From Candidatus Pantoea edessiphila (GTDB lineage: Bacteria; Pseudomonadota; Gammaproteobacteria; Enterobacterales; Enterobacteriaceae), in assembly GCF_002933345.1 (NCBI RefSeq), contig NZ_PDKR01000005.1, positions 1-64,000 on the forward strand: DNA of 64,000 bases, read 5' to 3'. This document shows positions 42,402 to 52,257 of the stretch, one piece after another. Made by a program: the position numbers and the translations under genes. Position 1 is the stretch's first letter. Every line of letters starts with the position of its first letter. Below the pieces are notes generated by a model. That model searched no databases. It saw only the letters and a list, made by a program, of their open reading frames with translations, and had not been told where the DNA came from.

Positions 42402-42497
42402 GATTAGATATCTTTAAGATTTAAATAAATTAAATGAAAGCTTGAACAAATAATCTATAGTTTCTATCTTGTAAATTTAGAATTAAGAGAGAGCTCT

Positions 42498-44834
42498 ATG
42501 AACCCTGAGCGTTCTAAATGCATTGAAATACCCGTATTACCTTTGCGGGATGTAGTAGTATACCCCTATATGGTAATTCCATTATTTGTTGGTCGGGAAA
42601 AATCAATCAGATGTCTGGAAGCTGCCATGGATCATGATAAAACAATTATGTTGGTTGCACAGAAAGAAGCTTCAACAGATGAACCTGGAATTAATGATCT
42701 CTTTTCAGTAGGAACTATAGCATCGGTTTTACAAATGTTAAAATTGCCAGATGGAACAGTTAAAGTTTTGGTTGAAGGTATACAACGAGCTCATATTAAT
42801 GCACTAGCTGATAATGGTTATCATTTTGTTGCGAAGGCTGAGTATTTAATTTCGCCCAAAATTGAAGAAAGAGAGCAAGAAGTATTAGTTCGCACAGCTA
42901 TTAATCACTTTGAAGGATATATAAAACTTAATAAAAAAATTCCTCCCGAAGTTCTAACGTCATTAAATAATATTGATGATGCAGCTAGATTAGCAGATAC
43001 TGTAGCTGCACATATCCCTTTAAAACTTGGAGATAAACAATCAGTTTTAGAAATGTATGATGTTAATAAACGTCTAGAATATCTAATGGCAATGATGGAG
43101 TCTGAAATAGATTTGATACAAGTTGAAAAACGTATTCGAAATCGAGTTAAAAAACAGATGGAAAAAAGTCAACGAGAATATTATCTAAACGAACAAATGA
43201 AAGCTATTCAGAAAGAACTTGGGGAAATGGAGGAAACTCCAGATGAATATGAAACTCTAAAAATAAAAATAGAGTCTGCAAAAATGCCGTTAGAAGCGCG
43301 TAATAAAGCGGAATCTGAATTACAAAAACTGAAAATGATGTCACCAATGTCAGCAGAAGCAACTGTTGTACGTGGTTATATAGATTGGATGATTCAAGTA
43401 CCATGGAATAAACGTAGTAAAGTAAAAAAAGATTTATATAGCGCTCAAAAAATATTAGATTCAGATCATTATGGTTTGGAACGTGTCAAAGATCGCATAT
43501 TAGAATATCTTGCAGTACAAAGCAGGATAAACAAAATTAAGGGACCGATTTTATGTTTAGTTGGACCACCAGGAGTAGGTAAAACTTCTTTAGGTCAATC
43601 TATTGCTAAAGCTACTGGTCGTAAATATATTAGAATGGCTCTTGGTGGAGTGCGAGATGAAGCAGAAATTAGAGGTCATAGAAGAACATACATTGGATCT
43701 ATGCCAGGCAAAATAATCCAAAAAATGGCTAAGATAACAGTAAAAAACCCACTTTTTTTATTAGATGAAATTGATAAAATGTCATCTGATATGCGTGGTG
43801 ATCCAGCATCTGCTTTACTAGAGGTTCTTGACCCAGAGCAGAACATTGCATTTAATGATCATTATTTAGAAGTTGATTATGATCTTTCTGATGTAATGTT
43901 TATTGCAACTTCAAATTCAATGAATATACCAGCACCTCTATTAGATCGAATGGAAGTAATTCGTCTTTCAGGTTATACAGAAGATGAGAAACTAAATATA
44001 ACAAAACAATATTTACTACCAAAGCAAATTAATTATAATGCACTTAAATTAGGAGAAATAATTATAGAAGATGATGCTATACTTGGTATTATTCGTTATT
44101 ATACACGTGAAGCCGGCGTTCGTAATTTGGAACGTGAAATTTCGAAATTATGTCGTAAAACTGTAAAATATTTGTTAATGGATAAAACAAAAACAAGAAT
44201 TTCAATTAATATTCAAAATTTGAAAGATTTTTTAGGAATCCAACGCTTTGATTATGGTCGTGCTGAAGATAAAAATAGAATAGGTCAGGTAACAGGATTA
44301 GCGTGGACAGAAGTAGGAGGAGACTTATTAACTATAGAAACTGCATGTATCCCTGGAAAAGGCAAACTTACTTATACGGGTTCCTTAGGTGAAGTTATGC
44401 AAGAATCTATTCAGGCTGCATTAACTGTAGTGCGAGCACGTGCTAAAAAGTTAGGCATAAATAAAGATTTTTACGAAAACAGTGATATTCATGTTCATGT
44501 TCCAGAAGGTGCAACACCAAAAGATGGTCCTAGTGCTGGAATTGCTATGTGTACTGCTTTAGTCTCTTGTCTAACTTGCAATCCAGTAAGATCTGATGTA
44601 GCAATGACAGGTGAAATTACTTTGAGAGGTCAAATATTACCAATTGGTGGATTAAAAGAAAAATTATTAGCTGCACATCGAGGTTATATAAAAACAGTAC
44701 TTATTCCAAATGATAATAAACGTGATTTACAAGAAATACCAAAAAACATAATTTCTGAATTAAATATTCAACCGGTAAAACGTATTGAAGAAGTCCTGAA
44801 CATAGCATTAGAAAATGAACCATGTATTATGTGA
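42498..44834 (+). CDS. lon: ATP-dependent protease Lon
   Basis: Lon degrades misfolded and regulatory proteins. The 778 residues (E. coli 784) contain the N-terminal substrate domain (about 10-200), a coiled-coil middle part, the AAA+ module with Walker A GPPGVGKTS and Walker B FLLDEIDKM, and the C-terminal protease with the catalytic Ser in PKDGPSAG and Lys in GGLKEKLLAA. AGAGAGAG precedes the ATG. The sigma-32-type promoter upstream suggests heat-shock control is kept. hupB follows after 45 bases. Confidence 0.98.
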   Translation: MNPERSKCIEIPVLPLRDVVVYPYMVIPLFVGREKSIRCLEAAMDHDKTIMLVAQKEASTDEPGINDLFSVGTIASVLQMLKLPDGTVKVLVEGIQRAHINALADNGYHFVAKAEYLISPKIEEREQEVLVRTAINHFEGYIKLNKKIPPEVLTSLNNIDDAARLADTVAAHIPLKLGDKQSVLEMYDVNKRLEYLMAMMESEIDLIQVEKRIRNRVKKQMEKSQREYYLNEQMKAIQKELGEMEETPDEYETLKIKIESAKMPLEARNKAESELQKLKMMSPMSAEATVVRGYIDWMIQVPWNKRSKVKKDLYSAQKILDSDHYGLERVKDRILEYLAVQSRINKIKGPILCLVGPPGVGKTSLGQSIAKATGRKYIRMALGGVRDEAEIRGHRRTYIGSMPGKIIQKMAKITVKNPLFLLDEIDKMSSDMRGDPASALLEVLDPEQNIAFNDHYLEVDYDLSDVMFIATSNSMNIPAPLLDRMEVIRLSGYTEDEKLNITKQYLLPKQINYNALKLGEIIIEDDAILGIIRYYTREAGVRNLEREISKLCRKTVKYLLMDKTKTRISINIQNLKDFLGIQRFDYGRAEDKNRIGQVTGLAWTEVGGDLLTIETACIPGKGKLTYTGSLGEVMQESIQAALTVVRARAKKLGINKDFYENSDIHVHVPEGATPKDGPSAGIAMCTALVSCLTCNPVRSDVAMTGEITLRGQILPIGGLKEKLLAAHRGYIKTVLIPNDNKRDLQEIPKNIISELNIQPVKRIEEVLNIALENEPCIM

Positions 44835-44866
44835 AATCATTTTTTTATAACGTGATAAAATGATTT
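44834..44866 (+). promoter_or_regulatory. hairpin between lon and hupB abutting the hupB ribosome site
   Basis: AAATCATTTT and AAAATGATTT pair perfectly over ten bases around a 13-base loop. The second arm ends immediately before AAGGAGA (44867-44873), the hupB Shine-Dalgarno sequence. It overlaps the lon stop. It may protect a processed mRNA end or modulate hupB translation; the T-rich loop does not fit a classic terminator. Confidence 0.4.
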
Positions 44867-44879
44867 AAGGAGACATAAA

Positions 44880-45155
44880 ATGAATAAATCCCAACTAATT
44901 AATAAAATTGCTTTAGATGAAGATATTTCTAAATCTGTAGTAGGTCGTGTTTTAGATGCACTAACATGTTCAATTTCTACAGCATTAAAGAGTGGTGATG
45001 AAGTTGTCATAGTTGGTTTTGGTAGATTTTCCGTGCGAAACCGTGCTGCTCGTATAGGGAGAAATCCCCAAACAGGTCAAGAAATTAATATTCCTGCAGG
45101 TAAAATACCTGGTTTTCGTGCTGGTAAAACGTTAAAAAATGCTATCAATTTATAA
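44880..45155 (+). CDS. hupB: DNA-binding protein HU-beta
   Basis: HU is the main nucleoid-bending protein. The 91 residues show [19 protein letters not shown] at the start, [19 protein letters not shown] (the beta-arm base) and [21 protein letters not shown], the DNA-binding arm with its proline. E. coli HupB has 90. It follows lon closely, where E. coli has a longer spacer, so it may share the lon transcript. hupA was not found here. Confidence 0.97.
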   Translation: MNKSQLINKIALDEDISKSVVGRVLDALTCSISTALKSGDEVVIVGFGRFSVRNRAARIGRNPQTGQEINIPAGKIPGFRAGKTLKNAINL

Positions 45156-45290
45156 TAACATAAATTCAAAAATACTTAGTAAATATTATATTTTAGCCAT
45201 ATTATATATATAACTAGCTTTGATCAAGTTTGATGTTAATTAAGAATTTATTTTAAATCTTTACTTAAAAATAAAAATTATGATAGTATT

Positions 45291-45320
45291 AACATTTTGA
45301 ATGTTAATTCAAAATGTTTT
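45291..45320 (+). terminator. terminator hairpin after hupB
   Basis: AACATTTTGAA and TTCAAAATGTT form a perfect 11-bp stem around TGTTAA, followed by TTCAATAT. It lies 135 bases after hupB and 32 before ppiD, so it would separate the two units. The T-run is short. Confidence 0.5.
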
Positions 45321-45351
45321 CAATATCTCTTAAATTGAGTTTTATTACAAG

Positions 45352-47208
45352 ATGAGCAGTTTTGGTACATTATTTAATTCATTAATAACTAGAATTATTT
45401 TGGGGCTGGTAATATTAATATTTGTTGTTACTAACATTAGTGGTTATTTAATTCATAATAGAGATTATATAGCTAAGGTTGATGGCCAAAAGATAACATC
45501 TATTGAATTAGAGCGTGCGTTTAATTACGAACTAAATCAACAACGACAAAATTTAGGTAATTCTTTTAATGATTTAATAAAAAATAATTTATATTTAAAT
45601 AATATACGACAACAAGTAATCAATTATTTAATTAACAGATTATTATTAAGCAATTATGCAAATGATTTGAGTTTATGTATAAATGATGATCAACTTAAAA
45701 AGGCTATTTTTAACAAACAGATTTTTCAAGTAGATGGTAAATTTGATAATGATAAATATAATAATATCATTAACAAAACAGGATTAACTGCTGATCAATA
45801 TGTGGAATTATTAAGAAAAGAAATTTCAATTCAACAGTTGATACAGATACTAATAAATAGTGATTTTATATTGAAAGGAGAAGCTAAAAAATTAGGGAAT
45901 TTATTTTTTCAGAAAAGAATTATTCGTCAAGCTATTATTGATGTAAATTTATTAGCTAAAAAACAAACTGTAAATAACGAAGAAATAAAAGAATATTATC
46001 AGCAATATGCAGATGATTTTGTGATACCTGAAAAATTTCGCATTAGTTACATAAAATTAAATGCTAATAATATTAAACAGAAAACTATTAATGAATCTGA
46101 TATTAAGGATTGGTATAATAAACATAAAGATAATTATTACATTGAAGGTAGAAATAGATATAGAATAATACAAACTAAAACCGAAATCAATGCTAAAAAT
46201 ATTTTACAACAGTTGAATAAAGGTGTATCTTTTTATACATTAGCTAGGACAATGTCAGTAGATCCAATCTCTGCTCGCAAAGGAGGGGATATAGGATGGA
46301 TGTATTTATCAGCTATACCACAAGAAATAAAAACTTCTAATCTTACAAAAAAGGGGCAAGTATCAGATATAATTAAATTGCCTGAAGGGTTTTTAATTGT
46401 ATACTTAGATGATATTAAAAAAGGAAGAACTAAATCTTTATCAGAGGTTTATGGTGTTGTTGTTGATGAAATAAAAAAAGAAAATATGTTCAATAGTTTT
46501 AATGATATTAATAAAAAAGTTAGTGCAGCAGCTCTCAATAACGATTCTTTAAATGCTGTGGAAACACAAGCTAATATAAAAGCAAATAAAACTACTTGGT
46601 TCACTATTGATAAAATACCTAAAGATATTAATTATAATGTTATAAAAGAAGCTTTATCTAACACTGTTAGTGTTGTAGGTACTAATTCTGATGTTATAAA
46701 ACTAGATAATTACAATTCTATTGTAATTCATATCGATGAACGCAAAGAAAAAAGTTTAAAACCTATTAACCAGGTGAGATTAAAAATCATAAACATAATA
46801 AAACAAAAAAAAGCGCAGCAACAAGCAAAACTTAAAGCTTTAAATTTATTAAATGCCAAAGATATAAAAAAATCATTAGCTAAAGAAGGAATAACTTTAA
46901 GTAAATATAAAATTATCGGCCGTAATTTTAAAAATCCTATTAACAATAAGGTCTTCGAACTTTTAGAAAATAGTTCTGAAAATAACAATAGAAATGCTTC
47001 TTGGGGTTTTGTAGAAGATGAAAAAGGAAACATAGTATTAATTATGTTGAACAAAATAGTTAAAGAACAACATCTGCAAAAAAATCAAATCAATAAACTC
47101 ATTGATATAATTGAAAAAGATCATTCTCAAATAATGATTAAGATTTTATTAAATAATTTATCTAAACATGCTAGTGTAACATATAATTATGGAGTTGATA
47201 CTTCATAA
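45352..47208 (+). CDS. ppiD: peptidyl-prolyl cis-trans isomerase D (periplasmic chaperone)
   Basis: PpiD is a membrane-anchored periplasmic chaperone near the Sec translocon that assists newly exported proteins. The 618-residue protein (E. coli 623) has one N-terminal membrane span (about 12-32), SurA-like N-terminal chaperone segments, and a parvulin-like domain around residues 225-355 (RNRYRIIQTKTE, SVDPISARKGGDIGWM). It is highly diverged and Lys/Asn-rich towards the C-terminus. Position after hupB matches E. coli. Confidence 0.95.
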   Translation: MSSFGTLFNSLITRIILGLVILIFVVTNISGYLIHNRDYIAKVDGQKITSIELERAFNYELNQQRQNLGNSFNDLIKNNLYLNNIRQQVINYLINRLLLSNYANDLSLCINDDQLKKAIFNKQIFQVDGKFDNDKYNNIINKTGLTADQYVELLRKEISIQQLIQILINSDFILKGEAKKLGNLFFQKRIIRQAIIDVNLLAKKQTVNNEEIKEYYQQYADDFVIPEKFRISYIKLNANNIKQKTINESDIKDWYNKHKDNYYIEGRNRYRIIQTKTEINAKNILQQLNKGVSFYTLARTMSVDPISARKGGDIGWMYLSAIPQEIKTSNLTKKGQVSDIIKLPEGFLIVYLDDIKKGRTKSLSEVYGVVVDEIKKENMFNSFNDINKKVSAAALNNDSLNAVETQANIKANKTTWFTIDKIPKDINYNVIKEALSNTVSVVGTNSDVIKLDNYNSIVIHIDERKEKSLKPINQVRLKIINIIKQKKAQQQAKLKALNLLNAKDIKKSLAKEGITLSKYKIIGRNFKNPINNKVFELLENSSENNNRNASWGFVEDEKGNIVLIMLNKIVKEQHLQKNQINKLIDIIEKDHSQIMIKILLNNLSKHASVTYNYGVDTS

Positions 47209-47644
47209 GTACTAAGAGCTAATTAATTCTCAAAGAAAATTCAAAATTATAATTTATTTATTGACGATATTTTATATATAAATTCTAATCTAATAAAATC
47301 CTGTCTTCCGATGAATCATCATTATAATTAAATCACAAATTTATAAATTAAAATAATTATTTAAATATATTGTTTAATTATATAATTTGTGTTTAATAAT
47401 AAAAAATAACTAATTATAATAGTTAATCAAGAATTAAATGTTTTTTAAGCATAAAATAATCTTATTTATGTTAATTTTTCGTGTATTACTACTCAAAAAA
47501 ACTTTCTATAAGTTAAAAATCTTTAATAAAAGATATCCTTTCTTATATAAAAATCATTGAAAAATATATAGTTATAATTAATTAGATAAAAAATAAATAA
47601 TTTATTATTCTATTTAATAATATTAAAAAACTGAGAATAAATTT
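47209..47644. other. intergenic region ppiD-mdlA, nothing recognized
   Basis: These 436 A/T-rich bases replace several E. coli genes between ppiD and mdlA. I read no remnant and no clear hairpin. It must contain the mdlAB promoter. Confidence 0.5.
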
Positions 47645-49390
47645 GTGCAATTATTTAATAAATTAAGTTGGTATTTTATACTTGAATGGAAACGATACTT
47701 AGGTGCAATTATTTTACTAATTATTATCGCTATTATGCAATTATTACCACCATATGTTGTTAGTGTAGTAATCGATGGAGTTACCTATAAACACATGAGC
47801 AATGACCACATATTTATGTGGATTATTATAACATTAATAACGGCAATAATAATTTATATATTACGCTATGTTTGGCGTATTTTATTATTTGGAGCATCTT
47901 ATAAATTAGCAGTTGAGTTGAGAGATGTTTTTTACCGACAACTTAGTATCCAACAAACATCTTTTTATTTAAAATATCGTACCGGAGATCTCATTGCTCG
48001 TGTTACACATGATGTTGACTGTGTAGTATTTGCTGCAGGCGAAGGTGTATTAACCTTAGTTGATTCTATAGTAATGAGCGCTATGGTTCTTACAATTATG
48101 AGTATACAAATAAATTGGAAGTTAACTTTAATATCTTTAATTCCTATGCCTATTATGGCTTGTTTTATTCATTATTACAGAAAAAAATTATATCAAAATG
48201 TTAAAATAGCCCAATCATCTTTTTCTATTCTTAATAATTACATACAAGAAAGTATGACTAGTATTCGTATGATTAAATCGTTTGGTATTGAAAAAAATCA
48301 ACTAAAAAAATTTATTAGAATTGCGCAAGATAATAGCAATAAAAATATTAATGTTACTAAAATAGATGCACGTTTTGATCCTACAATTTACATTGCTATA
48401 GGAATATCAAATATCTTGGCAATAGGTGCTGGAAGTTGGTCCGTATGGCATAATCAAATGACTCTTGGACAACTTACACGCTTTATAATGTATCTTGGCT
48501 TAATGATTTGGCCGATGTTGGCATTAGCTTGGACATTTAATATAATTGAACGTGGAAATGCTTCTTGGAATCGTATTAATACTATACTATCAGAAAAACC
48601 CTCAGTTACAGATGTACAACAAAAAATAATATTACCTGATTACCCAGGAATTTTAAAAGTTTCGATTAATAAATTTTATTATCCTAATAGTTCAAACTTA
48701 GTATTAGAAAATTTACATTTTCAGCTAAAACCAGGAAAAACTTTAGGAATATGCGGTCCTACTGGAAGCGGTAAAAGTACGATACTTAGTTTAATCCAAC
48801 GTTGTTTTGATGTTAAAGACGGTGATATATTATATCATGGTATATCTTTAAAAGAATTAAAATTAGATATTTGGCGTAATCGCTTAGCAGTTGTAAATCA
48901 AACACCCTTTTTATTTTCTGATTCCATATCTGATAATATTAATTTAGGCAAACCAAATGCAGACCAAAAAGAAATAGAAAATGTTGCAAAAATTGCTTGT
49001 GTACATGATGATATATTACTTTTAACAGAAGGTTATAAAACAAAAGTTGGTGAAAGAGGTACTCTGCTATCAGGAGGACAAAGACAACGTATTACTTTAG
49101 CTAGAGCTTTATTACTTAATTCTGAAATATTAATTTTAGATGACGCTCTATCGGCAATTGATAGTTCTACTGAAAATAAGATTTTAAATAATTTAAAAAA
49201 TTTTAATAAAAATTATACTCTAATTATAGTCACAAATCATTTATCATCTTTAATTAAAGCTGATGAAATTTTAGTATTGAATGAAGGTAAAATAATAAGT
49301 CATGGAAACCATATTAAACTTGTAACAAAACCTGGTTGGTATAGAAATATGTATACCTATCAAAAGTTGGAAACAGCGCTGTATAAATAA
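47645..49390 (+). CDS. mdlA: ABC transporter MdlA (multidrug resistance-like, half transporter)
   Basis: MdlA is one half of a heterodimeric type IV ABC exporter with MdlB; the substrate is unknown. The 581 residues (E. coli 590) comprise six membrane helices (about 15-300) and a nucleotide-binding domain with Walker [10 protein letters not shown], signature LSGGQRQR and Walker [10 protein letters not shown], where the usual catalytic glutamate is replaced by aspartate (DD), and the H-loop histidine is in TNHLS. This degenerate site is typical of one half of such heterodimers. The start is GTG at 47645. Confidence 0.96.
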   Translation: MQLFNKLSWYFILEWKRYLGAIILLIIIAIMQLLPPYVVSVVIDGVTYKHMSNDHIFMWIIITLITAIIIYILRYVWRILLFGASYKLAVELRDVFYRQLSIQQTSFYLKYRTGDLIARVTHDVDCVVFAAGEGVLTLVDSIVMSAMVLTIMSIQINWKLTLISLIPMPIMACFIHYYRKKLYQNVKIAQSSFSILNNYIQESMTSIRMIKSFGIEKNQLKKFIRIAQDNSNKNINVTKIDARFDPTIYIAIGISNILAIGAGSWSVWHNQMTLGQLTRFIMYLGLMIWPMLALAWTFNIIERGNASWNRINTILSEKPSVTDVQQKIILPDYPGILKVSINKFYYPNSSNLVLENLHFQLKPGKTLGICGPTGSGKSTILSLIQRCFDVKDGDILYHGISLKELKLDIWRNRLAVVNQTPFLFSDSISDNINLGKPNADQKEIENVAKIACVHDDILLLTEGYKTKVGERGTLLSGGQRQRITLARALLLNSEILILDDALSAIDSSTENKILNNLKNFNKNYTLIIVTNHLSSLIKADEILVLNEGKIISHGNHIKLVTKPGWYRNMYTYQKLETALYK

Positions 49391-49411
49391 GATATTACAT
49401 AGGAGTGCTGT

Positions 49412-51160
49412 ATGTATAAATCACAACATTGGTGGCCAGTTTTAAAACGCTTGTTATATTATGGAAAAAATTGGAAGAAATATTTTTTATTTGCCATAGC
49501 GGTACTATGGTTTGCTGTAGTTATTGAAGTAAGTGGACCTATTTTAATTACCTACTTTATTGATCATTTAGTCTCTAAACATCAAATACCAGGAATGTTA
49601 TTTAAATGTTTAATCATTATTGTTGTTTTTTTACAATTATTAGCAGCTATATTACATTATTGGCAAGTTTTTTTATTTAATAATTTATCTATTAATGTAA
49701 TTCAAAAGTTACGTACGGACTTAATGCAAGTAGCTTTATATCAACCACTTAATATTTTTAATAAAAAACCTATTGGTCAAATAATTTCACGTATGACTAA
49801 TGATACAGAAGTAATTAAAGACTTATATGTATCCGTAATAGCAACAATTTTAAGAAGTACAATTCTAATTGTTACTATGTTAATTGCTATGTTGCTGTTA
49901 GATTGGAAGATGGCATTATTAGCCATGATTTTGTTTCCAATGGTTTTATTAGTAATAATTGTTTATCAGTATTATAGTACTCCTATTACTCGTCAAGTAA
50001 AAAATTATTTTGCTGATATTAATAATATCTTTAATGAAGTAATAATTGGTATCGATGTAATACAACAATTCCATCAACAGAAGCGTTTTAGAAAACGTAT
50101 ACGTGAAATTAGTGAATTGCATTATTTAGCTAGAATGCAAACATTACGTTTAGATGGTTGTTTGCTTAGACCTTTACTTAATTTATTATCTACTCTGATA
50201 TTGTGTAGTTTATTGATATTATTTAATTTATACATACATAATATTTTCAAAATAGGTGTTCTTTATGCTTTTATAACATACCTTAGTCGTTTAAATGAAC
50301 CTTTAGTTCAATTTGCTGCACAACAATCAGTATTGCAGCAAGCAGTTGTTTCAGGTGAACGTATTTTCGAATTAATGGATTCAACAAAACAACAATATGG
50401 TTGGGATAATTGTCAGTTAAGTTCAGGAAGTATTGAGCTTAAAAAATTAAATTTTTCGTATGATCACAAACATAATGTTTTAATTGATATTAATTTAAAA
50501 ATTCCATCTTGTAGTTTTATTGGTATAGTTGGATATACTGGAAGTGGAAAAAGCACACTTGCAAATTTATTAATGGGTTATTATCCAACTAATTACGGTG
50601 AAATTTATATTGACAATCGTCCAATAAATCAATTAACACATTCTGCACTTAAGAACGGTATTGCAATGGTGCATCAAGATCCAATAATTCTAGCAGAAAG
50701 TATGTTAATGAATATAAGCTTGGGTCGAGATATTAGTGAAAAAGTAATTTGGAATGTATTAGAACAAGTACAATTAATAAATTTAGTTAATTCTATGTCT
50801 AAAGGCATTTATACTAAATTAGGTGAACGAGGTAGTACTTTATCAGCAGGACAAAAACAATTGTTATCTTTAGCACGTGTATTAGTAAAATTACCTAAAA
50901 TTATTATTTTAGATGAAGCCACTGCTAATATTGATTATGGTACTGAAAAAGCTATACAACAGACGCTATATAAACTAAAAAACAATATTACATTAATAGT
51001 TATAGCACATCGATTTTCCACTATAATGAATGCTGATAATATATTGGTTCTACAAAAAGGAAAGATAACAGAGAAAGGAAAACATCAACAATTAATACTA
51101 AATAAAGGACAATATTGGCAAATGTATCAATTACAACAAGCTAAAAACAATTTTATATAA
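49412..51160 (+). CDS. mdlB: ABC transporter MdlB (half transporter partner of MdlA)
   Basis: MdlB pairs with MdlA. The 582 residues (E. coli 593) have six membrane helices followed by a nucleotide-binding domain with Walker A GYTGSGKST, a signature changed to LSAGQKQ, and Walker B IIILDEATA with the catalytic glutamate, then the IAHRFST H-loop. The glutamate here complements the aspartate of MdlA. It starts 21 bases after mdlA with TAGGAG as ribosome site. The pair's retention suggests an envelope role such as lipid export (inference). Confidence 0.96.
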   Translation: MYKSQHWWPVLKRLLYYGKNWKKYFLFAIAVLWFAVVIEVSGPILITYFIDHLVSKHQIPGMLFKCLIIIVVFLQLLAAILHYWQVFLFNNLSINVIQKLRTDLMQVALYQPLNIFNKKPIGQIISRMTNDTEVIKDLYVSVIATILRSTILIVTMLIAMLLLDWKMALLAMILFPMVLLVIIVYQYYSTPITRQVKNYFADINNIFNEVIIGIDVIQQFHQQKRFRKRIREISELHYLARMQTLRLDGCLLRPLLNLLSTLILCSLLILFNLYIHNIFKIGVLYAFITYLSRLNEPLVQFAAQQSVLQQAVVSGERIFELMDSTKQQYGWDNCQLSSGSIELKKLNFSYDHKHNVLIDINLKIPSCSFIGIVGYTGSGKSTLANLLMGYYPTNYGEIYIDNRPINQLTHSALKNGIAMVHQDPIILAESMLMNISLGRDISEKVIWNVLEQVQLINLVNSMSKGIYTKLGERGSTLSAGQKQLLSLARVLVKLPKIIILDEATANIDYGTEKAIQQTLYKLKNNITLIVIAHRFSTIMNADNILVLQKGKITEKGKHQQLILNKGQYWQMYQLQQAKNNFI

Positions 51161-51327
51161 TAAATGTAACTTATAAGTTCATTCTATGATTACAATATAC
51201 TAAATTATTAAATTAATATGTTAATTAATATGATTATATCAACATAAAATTCATATAAAACTTGCAATTTTTAACTTTTATACTTAAAATATTAAGTGAT
51301 TGTTTATTTATAAATAACCAAAAAATC

Positions 51328-51437
51328 GGTGTGCTTGTTGGTTCTTTTGCAATGTCAGCTTGTTAACTAGGTCAGGTCTGGAAAGAAGCAACCATAACAA
51401 GTTATACATGTGCTGAAATGTAACTAACAGGGACACC
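51328..51437 (+). ncRNA. ffs: 4.5S RNA of the signal recognition particle
   Basis: The roughly 110-base sequence aligns with E. coli ffs. The apical domain reads AGGTCTGGAAAGAAGCAACC, with the GGAA tetraloop closed by CT-AG in place of CC-GG, a compensatory change. The Ffh-binding AGCA bulge is kept. The outer stem pairs GGTGT with ACACC, and TTGGTTCTTTTGCAA and TAACTAACAG occupy the flanking stem. Location between mdlB and hha matches E. coli. Confidence 0.95.
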
Positions 51438-51526
51438 AATACTAGTATTAATGTTCCTATACCAGTTTATTAATTAACTAAAAAATTCCATATATAAAAA
51501 GATTTACTATTAATAATAATATTAAA

Positions 51527-51742
51527 TTAACGTACAAATCTCCATACACAACTAGGAACTTTATCATAGAGTTTGTTCATTGTTAGCTCTGCTAATCTAT
51601 GATCTGCTGCTGAATAAAATATAGCTAATTGATCATCAGATAGTTTATATTTATTTTTTTCAATAATTCTTTCAAGAGTATCAATTGAACGACAACGTCT
51701 AAGTCTCATTAAATAATCTATTTTTGTTAAGGATTTGTTCAT
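51527..51742 (-). CDS. hha: hemolysin expression-modulating protein Hha
   Basis: Hha binds H-NS-family proteins and helps to silence horizontally acquired genes. The 71-residue protein aligns with E. coli Hha (72): [49 protein letters not shown] and the VWRFVR end. D47 corresponds to D48 of E. coli, the residue needed for binding H-NS. The partner gene tomB is absent. Whether an H-NS protein remains cannot be told from this window. Confidence 0.95.
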   Translation of the reverse strand: MNKSLTKIDYLMRLRRCRSIDTLERIIEKNKYKLSDDQLAIFYSAADHRLAELTMNKLYDKVPSCVWRFVR

Positions 51743-52257
51743 AAAAAAACCATTTTAAAATACGTATTTTTATACAATAAATAGTTAAATTAATAAATAA
51801 TTTTAAATCAATCTCTTGTAGATGTGCATTCATTTATTAACGTATGTTTTGTTACTAAAACAAATGTAATATCAATTATTATGTTTTATCTTTAATAGTT
51901 AGATAGTGAATTAATACAATGTATATATAATAAAAGTATAGTAAAATTTATATATTGTGCTTTTTAAATTGCATTAATGATAATGTCTTGTATGATTTAT
52001 AAATAACTTAATTTGTATTATTGTGATTTTAAAAATTGTTAATTTTAGATATGTTTTTTAAAAAACAAGTATTTGTATGTTAAATATTTAAATTATTAAT
52101 AATTTAAATATTTATTAGATAATTATGATTTATTTTTATTTTATGTATATTATTTAGATAAGTTTAATCATATTGGATTGATTATTTGATTAGTACAGTA
52201 CAATTTATCTTTATAAGAAGATATTATATATAATTATTAAAACAAAATTTTTATTTT
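51743..52257. other. intergenic region hha-dnaX, nothing recognized
   Basis: These 515 bases lie between divergent hha and dnaX, where E. coli has tomB, the acr genes, mscK, priC and apt. No remnant is readable. Promoters of both flanking genes must be here. Confidence 0.5.
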
